Shown here: piece by piece, positions 11,383-23,452 of the stretch
How positions within the stretch are numbered: position 1 is the stretch's first letter
Layout of the letters: every line of letters starts with the position of its first letter
Assembly: GCA_948470475.1 (NCBI GenBank)
Contig: OX419337.1
Location: forward strand, 19,833,806 to 19,897,805
From: Galaxea fascicularis
Taxonomy: Eukaryota > Cnidaria > Anthozoa > Scleractinia > Euphylliidae
Direction: 5' to 3'
DNA: 64,000 nt
Program-made: the position numbers and the translations under genes
Notes under the pieces: generated by a model
Seen by the model: only the letters and a program-made list of their open reading frames with translations
Told to the model about the DNA's origin: nothing
The model's database searches: none

Positions 11383-14049
11383 CGCAAAAGCTTTGCGAAA
11401 CCTGTAAAGACAATTTCAGCAAAAGTCCTTTTTTCACCCCAGCGTTGAGACCCCTGTAAAGTTTTTTAAAGATGGTCTTTTACAAACCATTGTAAAATTA
11501 AGGAAACTGTCATTACCAAACATCGCGCAGAATTGTGTGACACATCCGGGATATTTACGGGTGCAATGGCGCTAAATTTGAAAGACCGAGACGACAATTG
11601 GCATGTCACAATAAAGAAAAATGGCCGCAATAGGCAAAGGTCTCTCTGCATTTTATTTTGTCACAGCTTAACTATATAAATATCAAAAGGGTTGCATAAG
11701 GCTTTTAAAGACAAGATTTTCATAATAAAATAACAACCATTTTTGACTCGGTACCACCTCTTTAACCTTTATCAATTTTGTGTTCAACTTGGCCTACTTT
11801 GGGTGAATTTCAGCATGGGAAATAGCTGTATGACAACTTTGAGGCCGAATTTCTTCAAATGAAGATTTCACCACGTTTGGGTTGCATATGGATATGTTTT
11901 CTTATAAAGTGTAAAGGGTTCATGCAACATATGAAGGGAATCTGATGTCTAGAAATAGTATAAAATCCAGCATTTCTGGAACATACATTTTCTCTCTTTG
12001 ATTCCCGGGCGCCTTAGGGTCTTTGGGAGTTGAACTGTTTCATTTTAAACCTCGCGCGTGCATACTAATGACTCTAAGCTCCGCCTTTATGAACAATGGC
12101 AATGTTTCGCCTCATTTAAGCAATGTTTCGCTTCATTTAAGCAAAAATTTGGTAATTGCTGTGAAATGGCAGTCAACTTTTGAAATTTGAAACAAGATAA
12201 AGAACTTTTACATCAAGTTAAGAGCAAAGGACAATGTAAAAAATACGTACGCACGCACGCAAAAAGCACGGGCTAAACGACCGAAGAAAGTTAACGGACA
12301 ATGAAATTTATCGTCTGCTCACTTAGCGTATTAAAGACTGCGATAAACGAAGGCTAACATTTCATGGTCCAGCGAGTTTTGTTTTATGGGTATTTAATTG
12401 AAAGTAATAAGCGACGTCTATGCTCGCATAAATTTCGCAACTGTATCTCGTGCGTTGAGACGAATACCGTTGAGACTCCAGTTCACTTAACCATCTTCAT
12501 TTACACAGCATTCGAAAGAAGTTCACCAACAGTCTCTTCGCTTCGCAAATGTGTTCTGTTCAAGAATTGCAGCGAGTTGATCGGGAGCTCTTTTCAGAGC
12601 TCATAGAAACCCCGATCAACCCTGCATTCCTCCACGTGTCTACTCCGTTGGTTGACGATTACAACCCTATGTTCTAACTCCAAATCTGCGGTGAGGGACT
12701 GTGGTAGTTGCGAGGGTACATCAGCAGAAACACGGACGTCTTATTTGCAATTCTTCAAGATAATTTGTCTAAAATTGGATACCAGTTAACGCAGCCATCT
12801 TCCTTTCGAGTTGGAAATATTGTAAAGAACAGAGCACAATACATCGTCAACAAAACACGGAGCACGAGTAACGGCAGCGTGAGAAAAGCCATGCGATCCG
12901 CATTTTGGTGTAAAGTTGCACTTCATCCAGACGAGATACTTCATGGGCCAAATGAGATTATGAGTGCGCTGAAAAGGAGAGAGGAAGAATTGATGAGGGA
13001 AAATGATAAATTACGAACGGAGGTGGAAGGTAAGAAAAGCTGCCAGAGTCATCAATTTTGAAATTCGAGTAACGACCAATGCCATTGCAATTTAGATCAT
13101 CAGTTATTTATTCGTCGTTTCAGAGTTAACCGTAAAAATCAGTCTAAAAAAATATTTATAAATATTTCAGACAAGGCATCCCAGCTTTATGAAGCAATGT
13201 CTGAAATAAGGAATCTGCAAGCCCAACAAGGTCACCAAGGCAGGCGTATTTCAGAAGTTGGACCACGTCAACAGCACCGTCACATTAAGGAGTTACGGTA
13301 GTAACATTTTTTTGTCTTGACTAATCGTGACAAGCCAAATGCGCCGTAATGTCATAAATCCGAAGAAGTTTTCACTTGCTTCTCGTGGCGTTTCTTTTTT
13401 TTTTTTTAGCGGGGAGGGGGAAATGTCTTAATTCTCCCTACTACTCTCCCCTTATTTCGTTTGGAACTAGTTGAGAGAATAACGTTTATTAATCAAGGCC
13501 TGTTCTCTTTTATTCTCATGATCCGAGTGTTTGTTGGGACTAATAGGGTTAAAGTATCAACATGTACATCCTCCCTTATATTATTCTCTTCAAGTTTCTT
13601 ATGGGACTAGGTCTGCTCACTTCAATCACCATGATTTGAACATTTAATCAAGCAGTGGTATTGCAAAGAGAAATTAGACGCTGATTGGACTTAAAGGCTT
13701 AAACAAGAAAATACCATATTTCATTACATTATTGCAGTGAAAAAGCAGAGAAAGCATTATGGTTAGCTGAAACTTACGGCTTAACTCTGAAAACCCTCCA
13801 CATGGAAGACACAACTGGGCGCCAGATCAATGTTAACCTTGGCCAAGCCACTCAATCAGGTAAGAGCACTCTAACTAGTAACATTTCCAAGGTATACCTT
13901 GCAGTTGAAACTGAGCTTGTAGTTGCCATTCTCATACATAGCAAATACCACATCTTCAAGTGGAGGAGGTGAAGGAAATGTAACCTGTACAACAGCACTC
14001 TGCCAGGAGGAAATGCCAAGTGAGTACATCACTTGTACTTCTACAGATG

Positions 14050-14052
14050 ATG

Positions 14053-14089
<37 letters not shown>

Positions 14090-14103
14090 TAATAATAATT
14101 ATT
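14050..14103. repeat. (AAT)n microsatellite
   Basis: About 16 units of AAT/ATA inside intron 3 of the six-exon relic. Confidence 0.95.
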
Positions 14104-14110
14104 ATTGTTA

Positions 14111-14665
14111 TAATATCATGGGTGACAAATTACTCCTTGATTTTGGCGCGAAATTTCAGAGTTAATTTATAATTTCACATGTGAAATTACAAAATTGCCA
14201 TGGCAACGTTTAGTGCCAAGATGACGCTCCAGGTTCAAAGATGTTATGGATGTGCTTACGAGCTCTTAAAGTTTTAACTTTGTACATTTTCGCTTGAATT
14301 TCATCTAGCCCAGTTTGCTTTGGCCATATAATAAACTTTTAGCGACAATTTATACTTCAAAAACACGGAGACAAATACACAGATGACCGCGATCGGATTT
14401 TAGGCGCATTTTACACGGGCGCCGCTTTCAGTTCATTCATGACGAATTATAGCGAATCATGTAACGAAGATTTGACAGTTGACTCAACTTTGAAACATTT
14501 TGTAAACAGCAACAAGGATTTCAAAGGGCTTTTCGTCGAAAAACTCAAACAATTGTGAACTTTAGCCGAAAGTATGCTTTAAACATTTGAATGCGTGGAG
14601 TTCTCGATACAATAAACAAGTCAAAAACCCACGATTGTGAGCGTAATTTGTCACCCATGATATTA
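14111..14665. mobile_element. MITE-like element with 22-bp inverted ends
   Basis: TAATATCATGGGTGACAAAT at 14111 is repeated in perfect inverse at 14644-14665. The 555-bp interior has no coding frame. It lies within an intron of the gene relic. Confidence 0.7.
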
Positions 14666-14670
14666 ATAGG

Positions 14671-14825
14671 TAATCAAATGGTATACTCGTGAAATTAGGG
14701 AATAATTTCACTTGCGTTTTGTCCAAATTCTAATAATTTCTCTCGCCTAAAGGCTCGGGAAATTATTAGAATTTGGAAAACGCGCGTGAAATTATTCCCT
14801 AATTTCACTCGTCACCATTTGATTA
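14671..14825. repeat. near-perfect palindrome of about 155 bp
   Basis: TAATCAAATGG at 14671 mirrors CCATTTGATTA at 14815. The arms (GTGAAATTAGGGAATAATTT, AAATTCTAATAATTT) pair almost completely around a centre near 14752. It directly abuts the MITE at 14111-14665. Confidence 0.8.
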
Positions 14826-15798
14826 CACATACTAATAACAATAACGATTTATTAGTAATACTTCCACACGGTGGCTCTTCGCCCACTAATGATATTATTA
14901 TTACAAATCTCAAATCAAATTAAATCAAATACAAACTGTAAAAAAGACAACCCTCATTTTGAAACTTTACGTTTCTTCAGTTTACTTGTAGTAGCAAGGT
15001 TAGTTTTCAAAACTGTCGTATTTTCTTTTGTAGGCCAGTCCAGGCAGTCATATGAGACACTTGAGAAAGAAGAAAAGGAGAATCTCAAAACCATTTTGTT
15101 CATTATGGATCGTTTTTCGATATCAATGAAAGGTAACCATTACTCATAACTGCTATAACCTTGCACACAAAACCCTACCACATCACCACATTTTAATTTT
15201 TGCCAAAAATGGGCAAACTGATAGGAAAACACTGACACACTTGGATTTCCATGAAGTAAAAAATTACTTTTCATTTTTTCAACTTTCAAGGTTACCATGA
15301 ACTGAGTCAGGTACATCCATCCCTCCCTAAAACCCACCTGCTGGAAAGCTGTTCCAAGTCCTTGGATAGTGAATGGGAAATAAAGAGAACACCAGGACAG
15401 TCCCCGATGGTGCAGAACTCCCCCTAAGGATTCTCCTTGAAAATGAAATACGACAAATTGTAAGTAGTAACAATGAAGTATGACCACATTTAAGTTGATG
15501 AAATTTAAAGGTGTGCATTACTACCTGCTAGTATGTAATGAAAAGCTGAGTTCTTACATGCGAACTGCTGATTGTACAATGTAAGCCTTGGACTTATAAT
15601 GACAGACCTCATGATGGCTTACATGGTATTTAGTTAGTGTTAATTTTTTTTTCTTGTAGCTAAAGACCAAGGAAGGGCCACTTGAAAAGCTGAAAGTTAA
15701 AATCTCAGGAGATGGGTCAAAAATATCCAACACCAGCAACTTGTTTGTTTGCTCTTTTGCATTGCTGGAAGATGGACAGAACTGCTTGACAAGCTCAG

Positions 15799-18233
15799 GT
15801 GAATGCTTGTTCAACTTTATATGTATGTGTTAGGTATAGGAATTGTATTTGCGCGCCCACCGTAGGGCCTGGACCCTAAATATGACGTAAATAGTCACGT
15901 GAAGAGAGAGAAGAGAGGTTGTGTAGAAGACGAGCTTGTTAGAAAATACTGTGAGATGCAACTTTTAAAAATACACTGTGAAGACTAACCAAAACGATTG
16001 AATTTCCTGTGTAACATATGTAGAGTGCTTTCAATAAGCTACCCCACTCAGAGAAGCTGGCTATTTCCCCCCCCCCCTAAACTGATTATATATACAGCAG
16101 TGATACAGTGAGGTACTCTACTCAAAGCATTTTTAAAGTCATTACCAAACAATCGGCGATACTGTAAATGTCCAAAAAAAAAAAAACCTGAAGACATTTA
16201 CACCAAAACCTGTTATTTCTGCAAGGTAAAGGTAACCGTGTTCGATGAAGCTCTTCAAACAACAAACGAGCAAGGATTCAGTACTGCAGATAAGAATTCT
16301 ATGATAACAGATTAACCTCTCATTATTTATAAGCTGTGCTTTGAATGTGTCTTGCAACACTTTTTTTAGGGCATCAAATTTTAAAAATAATATTTCAAAT
16401 GAAAACTGGAGTCACAGCGGGCTCTGTGCGCACTACACAAAATTTTGTTTGGTTTACAGAGAAAAGAATCTGTCAGCAGGAAAGGCCATTTCTAATGTGA
16501 ACGATTTTCTTGACCTACCGGAACCTCCAGGGATCCTTCGAGAATATTTAAGGCCAAAAAACGTTTTGTCTGGCGGCAAAATCCTTTGTTTCTTTACATT
16601 TGTCAAGGATCGATAGTCAAGGTTTCCACTTGATAGTGTTATCCAACTGTCTTTGCTGGCCTTGACCTTTCCTAGCTCTGGACAATTTAATTTCGCTCGT
16701 GCTTAGGTGTAATTAACAGATTTGTTTGCCGGCGAAAAATGTTGATTAGAGTAAAATTTAATGTTTTTGCGATTATATGTAAAAAATGTGTAAGAAACGA
16801 CGAAGGTAATGGTCATGGACGTCAGCATAAGATAACATTTTCAGCGAGAAGTTGATCAGCGCCACCGTAAATCGCCGTTGCCATTTGTGGGTATTGATCA
16901 ATACTGTATTCGCACCGACAACTAACTCTGTCTATCCAGAAACAACATAGTATTACAGAAGACTATAAAGACATTGGCCTTATGCACTCGTTTGCTCCCG
17001 TTGGCTAAAACAAGGAATTTCTCACTAATTCCCGTCTGGTGGGAAATACCGGAAATACAACATGATTGTGTTTGTTTTGCCTTGTGAGGACCGGAAAATC
17101 TGCTATTACATTAGTGACGCATAAATTACTTTAAAAATTTATGGTTCTCTCAGTTATGGCTCTTTTAAATTTGTCTCAGTCAGAATCTGCACTGAATGAC
17201 TTCATTTCGCTAACTAAGAATAGCATACAAATTAGAACAAACATCCCTGCAACACTTGGTCCTCATGTAATAACAAATTTTGAAGGGTGTTGTGCCAGAG
17301 ATTGACGATTGGCATGCCGAACAGGCTACTTGTAAAAGAAAAGGCAAGCGAGAGAAAACAAGGGAGCCTGTTCAAAAAGGCTTTGATACTTTGGCAGTTC
17401 TATATCCATAAAACGACTTATTGGTGTTGAATCCCGAAGCGTACCTAGATGTATCTGGTCAACCAATACACCAAACACATAAAATCTGAGGTCAATCGGA
17501 AGGGATGCGCCTTATGAAATGTTCTCCAGAATGATCGATACCAGCAAAACACTTTAGTAGCAAAATCGCTCTGATTAGGCAAATGTATTTTTTTGTTACT
17601 TTCCACTCTAAATTATCGTCTATAGTAGATAAGTAACAAGACTAAACCAAATCTATTTGGGGTGGCTTTAGCCGCAAGAACGGTTCGCTTCCATTTTCTT
17701 AGAGAAATCCTCATTACTAGTGCCGGTAATCAAGACATAAACGCTTAGGCTATATTTTCGCCAGTAAGTAACTACACATATTACTCCGTTTAGCATTCTA
17801 GCTATTTGCAGCTGACATTTTGTCGAAACAAAAGGACTTGAAGGAAAAGGCATTATGTGCTACAGTCAAACAAAAATGCTGTCTCTGAACAGTCATGATT
17901 AATGTCGGTGCATACCGTATCATTGTCGAGATCAACATGATCGTGATAAAAGCAAAAGGCATTCTTACCTGCTGGACTTACTTTTACGATGATCTCTTAA
18001 CCAGACTACCGGAACAGTGACCCTGCCCGCTTCGAAGGATGCACTAAAAATTGATCACAAAATGCAAACAGACCGTTGAGACCATAAGGCAACTTTAGCT
18101 AAAACTGTGGGTCCCAAAAATTTTGCTTATTTACATAGATTAGTTAAAGTTACAGTAGATTTGTAACAAACAGTGCAATCCAAATCTGGTAGTATCTGGC
18201 TTATAACACGCTTGATGCGTGCGTGACTATTTG
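15799..18233. other. noncoding interval, no gene recognised
   Basis: AT-rich sequence with a poly-C run at about 16068. An open frame at 16341-16616 has no recognisable motif. The 26-base segment 18091-18116 (centre GCTAAAACTGTGGGTCCC) has an inverted near-copy at 28782-28808, on the other side of the Penelope-like element. Confidence 0.5.
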
Positions 18234-18973
18234 TTAAGAGGTTTTTGAAAAGTAGAAAAAATGCAGTACATTTGATGAAATGTCTCTATAAAGAAACAAA
18301 TCCAGAAAGGAAATGCTACTATTGCTAATACAGTAAGTAAGTTTTATACGATCTGTTTTGCTATTAAGAGCATCTAGAAATTCTAGAAGGGTATCTTTGG
18401 GGCCCACCCAGATAGCCAGAATGTCGTCGATGAATCGTTTGTAGAGGAGATAACTAGAATATCTATCTAAGATATCTTTCTCATGAAGATACATGAACGC
18501 ATTAGCTACCGTGACAGCAAATGGGGTTCCCATGGCGATACCATATTCTTCATGGAAAATATCCGAGCTAAACTCCGAGGATAAATAATTATTCTCTAAG
18601 ACCAGTCTAGCGAGCTGAACCGATAATGGAGTTTCGGGTGCCTGCCCCTCGCGAAGGAGTAAATCGAGGGCTACCAATGCTTTCCTAATATTCACATTAG
18701 GATACAGGGAAACAACGTCCGCGGTGACTAGAAAGCAGTTGGATTTAGGCAAGTCCGTGTACTCCAATAACCGAATCAACTCGCTGGAGTCCTTAGGGAC
18801 GGTGGGCATGCGTATTTTAGGCTTGACAAGCTCATCAACAAAAATACTAATAGGCCTGGTTATATATGAGTGAGAGGCCGCTATAGGTCTTCCCACCATA
18901 GGCGTCTTATGTATCTTAGGGATAACATAGAATTTAGCCGGGGTAACAAAATGATCGTAACTACGGAGAAATC
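18234..18973 (-). pseudogene. Penelope-like reverse transcriptase fragment
   Basis: RT palm and fingers of a Penelope-like element: KFYVIPKIHKTP, LVTADVVSLYPNV (first catalytic Asp), GIAMGTPFAVTVANAFM, and the catalytic box YKRFIDDILAIW. The family normally continues into a thumb and a GIY-YIG nuclease. Here it ends at a stop at 18234 soon after FLDLFLYRD, so it is 3'-truncated. The 5' edge is the TA at 18974-18975, where the TIR element begins. The open frame continues into that element as far as 19067, but those residues are not Penelope sequence. Confidence 0.9.
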
Positions 18974-19257
18974 TACAATCTTGGACAAAACTCGTTGAGA
19001 AAATGGGACATTTCACCACCCAAAAACCTATTATACTACATATGTAAAAGAAACTATCTAATACCATTTACTTAACCCCCTCCTCCATTACAATGTTGAT
19101 ATCAGATAAGGTGCCAGTATAGTGAACACATTCTACCGAGTGAGACAACATTGCTTGGGGGGGGGGGGAGAGGGGGGGGGGAAGTTAAAGTCTGTCTAGT
19201 TTGTGAGTAGACGTCATTCTGTTACTATTTTTCTCAACAGTTTTGTCCAAGATTGTA
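18974..19257. mobile_element. TIR element (TA-flanked MITE), left copy
   Basis: 284 bp including the flanking TA at both ends. The termini are perfect inverted repeats: TACAATCTTGGACAAAACT opens and AGTTTTGTCCAAGATTGTA nearly closes it (one mismatch). The interior holds a poly-G tract. The TA duplication and short TIRs fit a non-autonomous Tc1/mariner-type element. A second copy in the same orientation is at 26654-26938. Confidence 0.88.
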
Positions 19258-20491
19258 TTTTACCCTTTCCCGCTTTTATTTAATGTCTTATTGTTTTAGG
19301 AGGAATTAGCAGTTTGATATTGCTATTTAGCGCTGTTTACTGCACTACAGAGGTTTTTTTTTTATATCAGTTTTTAATTGTTGTGATATGTGAGACGCCC
19401 TACAGAAAAGTTCTTGGTTACCATGCAGGCGGTGTTGGACACGACTCTCAAAGCATGCCGGGAGAAATTTCCGGCAGCTCTCATTTTCCCCTGATCGCCG
19501 AACGGTAAACAACTCCGTCGAGGGAGAAGATAGTCAAGATATGAGGACTGCTTCCCATGCTCAAAGAAAAATCCGAAGATGTACACATTAAATCGTTCGC
19601 GGGGCAAGTAGCAGCTATAAATGCTTACTGCTGGATGCACAATGGGAGTTTTTACTGCATGGAACAACTCGGGCAAATCGCACTTAATTTCGATCGGCAC
19701 TTTCTTCTTATGTGGAGTTATGTATGAACTATATTGACTTATTGCTGACCAACAAGATACGCGCTATCATAGTGTTTGATGGATTTTCGTCGAACACAAA
19801 AAGAGAGGTAGAATCCACAAGGAAAAGGTGATAATAATTCGAAAACAAAGCATGTCACGTTACCGTACAAAGAACGCTTACAAACATTTAATGACTTTTT
19901 GTTTTCTTGAATTGTAGCCTTGTTTCGTTTTTATTGCGTGATTATAAAATACCCTTTTTTGGCTAGCCGCACAAAGAGTTGTTTCAGTTTAGTTTCCTTT
20001 ACGTCATCAAAGTATATTAGGTCTTTTTCCACGCGAACATTTTAGTTTTCAAGGAGTTGTCCCAGGAGCAGGAGTTTTATAGGAGTTTTATAGGAGTTTT
20101 CCCACAACTTGGAGTTTTCTTACCCCAGGAGTCAAGATCAGACGTAAGTCACGATCGTTACGTTTCTGTCAGTTTTTCGTTTCGCTTTCTCTCGTCAGAT
20201 TTTTAATTTACTTGGTTTCTTTGGCTTAGACAATCGTGCGTTTTCTTTTTAGTTTTTACCGCAACTGTTGTAAGAAGTCGGCTAGCCTGATTCTCAATTA
20301 AGGTCAATAAAAAGTACTTAAGAGTCCGCGGTCCGTCTTCTACGGCATTGTGGTTGACCTGGCGAACCCAACTACGCAACACCCCGTGTCTGCCGTGCTG
20401 GGAACACGACAAAGCAATGTTGTGTTTTTGAATCGAAAACTCGTGCAAAGCTTGAGTAATCGAGTCTCAGTCGCTGTATTTTCTAATCAAA
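19258..20491. other. cargo of the 7.96-kb insertion, no gene recognised
   Basis: Noncoding as far as I can see. A small GGAGTTTTATA repeat lies at about 20068-20125. The 108-codon minus frame at 19374-19700 has no recognisable motif. Confidence 0.5.
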
Positions 20492-21024
20492 ATGAATCGT
20501 GACGGGTCTGCCAGTCAAGGGTTGGCCCTTTGGAGACAAGGAGAGAAAGACAAGGGAAGGATTTTTTTTGTTTTTAAAGCAGTGGATGTAACAAATGAAA
20601 TGGCCCTGAAGGTGTTTGAGGTATGCATAAGTTTTAGTTGTATTGGGGTAACTCTCTAAAGAACAGACAGACTCAATGTTGCCTTTTTTGAGTAAGTTTA
20701 ATATCTTACACATGCATTAATTATTTGAGAGGTTATTGTCATTACTTCTATAATTTAACTGTAAGCTAAGTTTATACATATTGAAGCATAATTCATTGCA
20801 TTGCCTTGAATTTGAGTAAATGCATGACAGAAAAATGTATTTCATCATTCTGTTTTGATGTAATGTATTTGCATTGGTATTTTTCCATTGTTGCTGAGGT
20901 AATTTTTTTCTTAATTAGGCTTGCAGGGAGAAGAAAATTCAATGTGTAGTTCCTGAACTTGGAAGGCTTCACTGATTTTGTGATATCAGAGGATTCTGAC
21001 TTGCTGGTTTTTGGCTGTAAGCAG
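20492..21024 (+). pseudogene. EXO1-like (XPG/Rad2 family) nuclease fragment, two exons
   Basis: Exon A (20492-20620, ATG to a GT donor) encodes ..FKAVDVTNEMALKVFE. Exon B (20919-21024, AG acceptor to GT donor) begins ACREKKIQCVVP and ends, in another frame, as DFVISEDSDLLVFGCKQ. These are the segments that surround the XPG-I active site of exonuclease 1. The catalytic acidic helix that should lie between them is deleted, and the frame is broken there. This is therefore a gene fragment, probably captured in the insertion, not a working nuclease. A downstream open frame (21429-21701, ending WTSPVKDMFIEP) is unrecognised. Confidence 0.6.
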
Positions 21025-21701
21025 GTACATACATAATTTGCTCCCCGTTAATACTTGTGGGCATGTATTGGGCAAACTCATTATTCCTGAAATTAGTAAG
21101 GCTGTACCCCATATTACATTTGTTGACCTGGCTATGACACACTTAAATTCCAGGTGAACAAAATTTCAAAAATAAAAACTCAGTTTATCTATAAATGTAA
21201 AGGGGGTGTAAATGTATAAACCGGCTTGGGTGCCAGAAATGTTTTTTTTTTCTCGGAGACTGCGCATGGAAGTAAATAAGGTTAATTTTTTTATTGCAGG
21301 TTTATGGGCATAAATAGAACTAGTAAATTTCAAGTAACTCTTGTTGAAAATTATTCAATGGACCGAAGTGTTGTTGTCAACAAAATGGTGATCAAGTAAT
21401 GATTTTAATATTACTGTAGCTACATTTTATGTTCATTATTTTGCCAGAAGCTGACACAACAGCACCTCCCATTGTACCTCATATTGACTGTACCAATGCA
21501 ATTGTTCAACTGAAGGTCATCATCAGTGTGGAACAAGGAACATTGCTATGGACTGTTCCATGTTTTCCATTTTTGACTATTGAGCAGAGGAAGACGAAAT
21601 CAGCCAGACAGAATGGAGTTCTACAAAAGGCTATTATGATTTTCAAAGCATGCAATGAAATCTGGACTTCTCCAGTTAAAGACATGTTTATAGAACCTTG
21701 A

Positions 21702-23452
21702 CCGCATCATGCTTTCTTGAGATGAAAATGAAAAATAAATGACAATAGAACTGTTGAATCTGTTTACATTTCCTCATGTGAGGTTGATTGCTTAAGTGAA
21801 CAAAGTACGGGAGACAGTGATGATGAGGGAGACCCTGAGTCAGACAGGAGAGACTCAGGAGGCCTTAGTGCTACATACCCTCCCATTTAAGGTTATGGGG
21901 GTTGCACACATATTAAACCAGACAATGTGTTTAATGCCAGCGCTCCAAGCTCATTTTTTCAATAAGTCGCCTTTTGGCGACCTTCATTTTTAAAATGGTC
22001 GCCAATGGAAAATTTCGGTCGCCAAAAATTGTCGTTTCATTAACGCAAGACACTTCATGCTACTTACATGAAGGAGCTACTGCTGAGTTTTCAAAATGGC
22101 TGTTCAATGAATTCGAAGCTGCGATACGCAGATCCTTATGCCAGAACTGTACACATGTCTTGCCATGCAAGAGGAACAGATTCATCATTGAATTTACACT
22201 GAAGAAAAGCTTGGTAATATTTCTTTAATTTAACGATGATTCAGTTAAAAAGCGATAAAACGTGAAGTCAACTTTATTCTTTTGAGCTTATATCCTTTGG
22301 TCGCCAAATGGCGACTTTCGCCGATAATTCAGTCGCCAATTTTTTTTTTTCACTCGCCATGGCGACCAAAATGGTCGCACCTTGGAGCGCTGAATGCAAA
22401 TGCCATTAGTGTTTTTATTGACTATGGACTTAAATTTATCCAACCATTTATCCAACAAGGCAGGCTACAGCACGCCTCTGTTCATGACATGAAATTTTGA
22501 ACTGCATGGGCCAAATCAGGGTATTTTAAGACATTGCAACTTGCATTTGAAGGGGAATAGCCATCCCAAGTTTTAAGAGCTAGTAAAACCATTCAGTAGC
22601 TTGTCAAAATTTGTGTCAAAATATTGTTACAGTTGATTTTTCTTGGTCAAAGCATCCCTGTATGGATGATCTGCATACAGTGTATATGTGCATTTCTTTG
22701 GCGGTTAGTTGGGAGTGCCTCCACTTGGAGGGCCAAAAGGCCGCTTTGAGGACATGCCGAAGAACTGGATCACATAAACACTAAAAACAAATAGCAGGAA
22801 AGCATTACAACATAATACAACAAACTGGGGTCAACAAATTATACTCTTATAGTAATAAAACTTCTACAGGAATCACACCATCAACTCCCGCGAAATGCCG
22901 TGAAATTGAGGAGAATATGTGACAAATTACGAAAAAGCCCAAACTTCAAGGCAGATTTTCATCGTTAAAATGGCGGGGCCCGCCGTACGTTTCTTAAAGA
23001 TCAACTATCGAACTAAAGTTCTGTGCAAAAATAATCCCCGATACTGACCCTTGATTGTCGAAAACCGAACAAATGATTGTCCATGTCAAACGCGTGTACG
23101 TGACAACCGTTTTCAATTCAACAAGATTTCCATCGACTAGTTTTGATACAAAAAATGCTTACCTAAATTTAAAACTTGAGCAATAACTGGCCCATGCATT
23201 AAACTTGAAGCTCCCAGAAAATATTCCTTTCTTTCTTTACATCAATGTGGAAATCGGTCGAAGACGATGAACCATTCTTGACATTCCGTAACGAAAGTGT
23301 CCGCCATTGCTTCTGCAAAGGCGACAATATGATTGGTCGAATAATGTCACGTGAACCGTGTCCAACACCGCCTGGTTACCATGTGAACAATCTCCGCGCC
23401 CTAGCGTCTCTGTAGGTGGCACATGGGTTGTAGTTTTTAGAAGTGTTTTTTT
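21702..23452. other. noncoding cargo with an inverted-repeat element
   Basis: Apart from the inverted-repeat element at 21941-22394, I see no gene. The open frame at 21974-22228 lies inside that element. The sequence near 22703-22750 contains GAGGGCCAAAAGGCCG-type local symmetry. Confidence 0.45.
21941..22394. mobile_element. MITE-like element with AGCGCTCCAAG ends and TCGCC motifs
   Basis: CAGCGCTCCAAGCTC at 21941 is mirrored by CACCTTGGAGCGCTG near 22378-22394. Many TCGCC/GGCGA motifs lie inside both ends (for example TCGCCTTTTGGCGA and TCGCCAAATGGCGA). It is about 450 bp. The open frame crossing it (ending CNCTHVLPCKR-like) is not a protein I can name. Confidence 0.55.

Larger units (their letters stand above)
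9213..12548. other. noncoding stretch with simple repeats and hairpins
   Basis: No coding region is recognised. It contains poly-C runs at about 9667-9690 and 10171-10190, the degenerate repeat at 10430-10690 and the inverted repeat at 11197-11382 (listed separately), and a doubled CAATGTTTCGC(C/T)TCATTTAAGC at about 12099-12142. Short open frames here have no recognisable content. Confidence 0.5.
12549..15798 (+). pseudogene. six-exon gene relic, unrecognised coral-type multicopy protein
   Basis: Exons can be joined by splice signals and reading phase: 12549-13029, 13171-13297, 13738-13859, 15034-15132, 15291-15459 and 15660-15798, with GT..AG introns and matching phases (1, 2, 1, 1, 0). 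Recognisable stretches are QELQRVDRELFSELIETPIN in exon 1, a coiled EELMRENDKLRTEVE at its end, TILFIMDRFSIS in exon 4, GYHELSQVHPSLPKTHLL in exon 5 and LKVKISGDGSKISNTSN in exon 6. I know similar segments only as uncharacterised multicopy proteins and assign no function. Exon 1 holds two in-frame stops (12675-12677 and 12705-12707). Exon 5 needs one missing base near 15403 to stay in frame. No further exons are found downstream, so the 3' end is missing. Confidence 0.7.

Noticed and set aside
19374..19700. 108-codon minus-strand open frame in the composite insertion
   Set aside because: No domain, low complexity ends, and no second copy to test conservation.
21429..21701. Open frame downstream of the EXO1-like exons
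   Set aside because: It could be another exon, since an AG acceptor precedes it, but it matches no part of EXO1 that I know; left unassigned.
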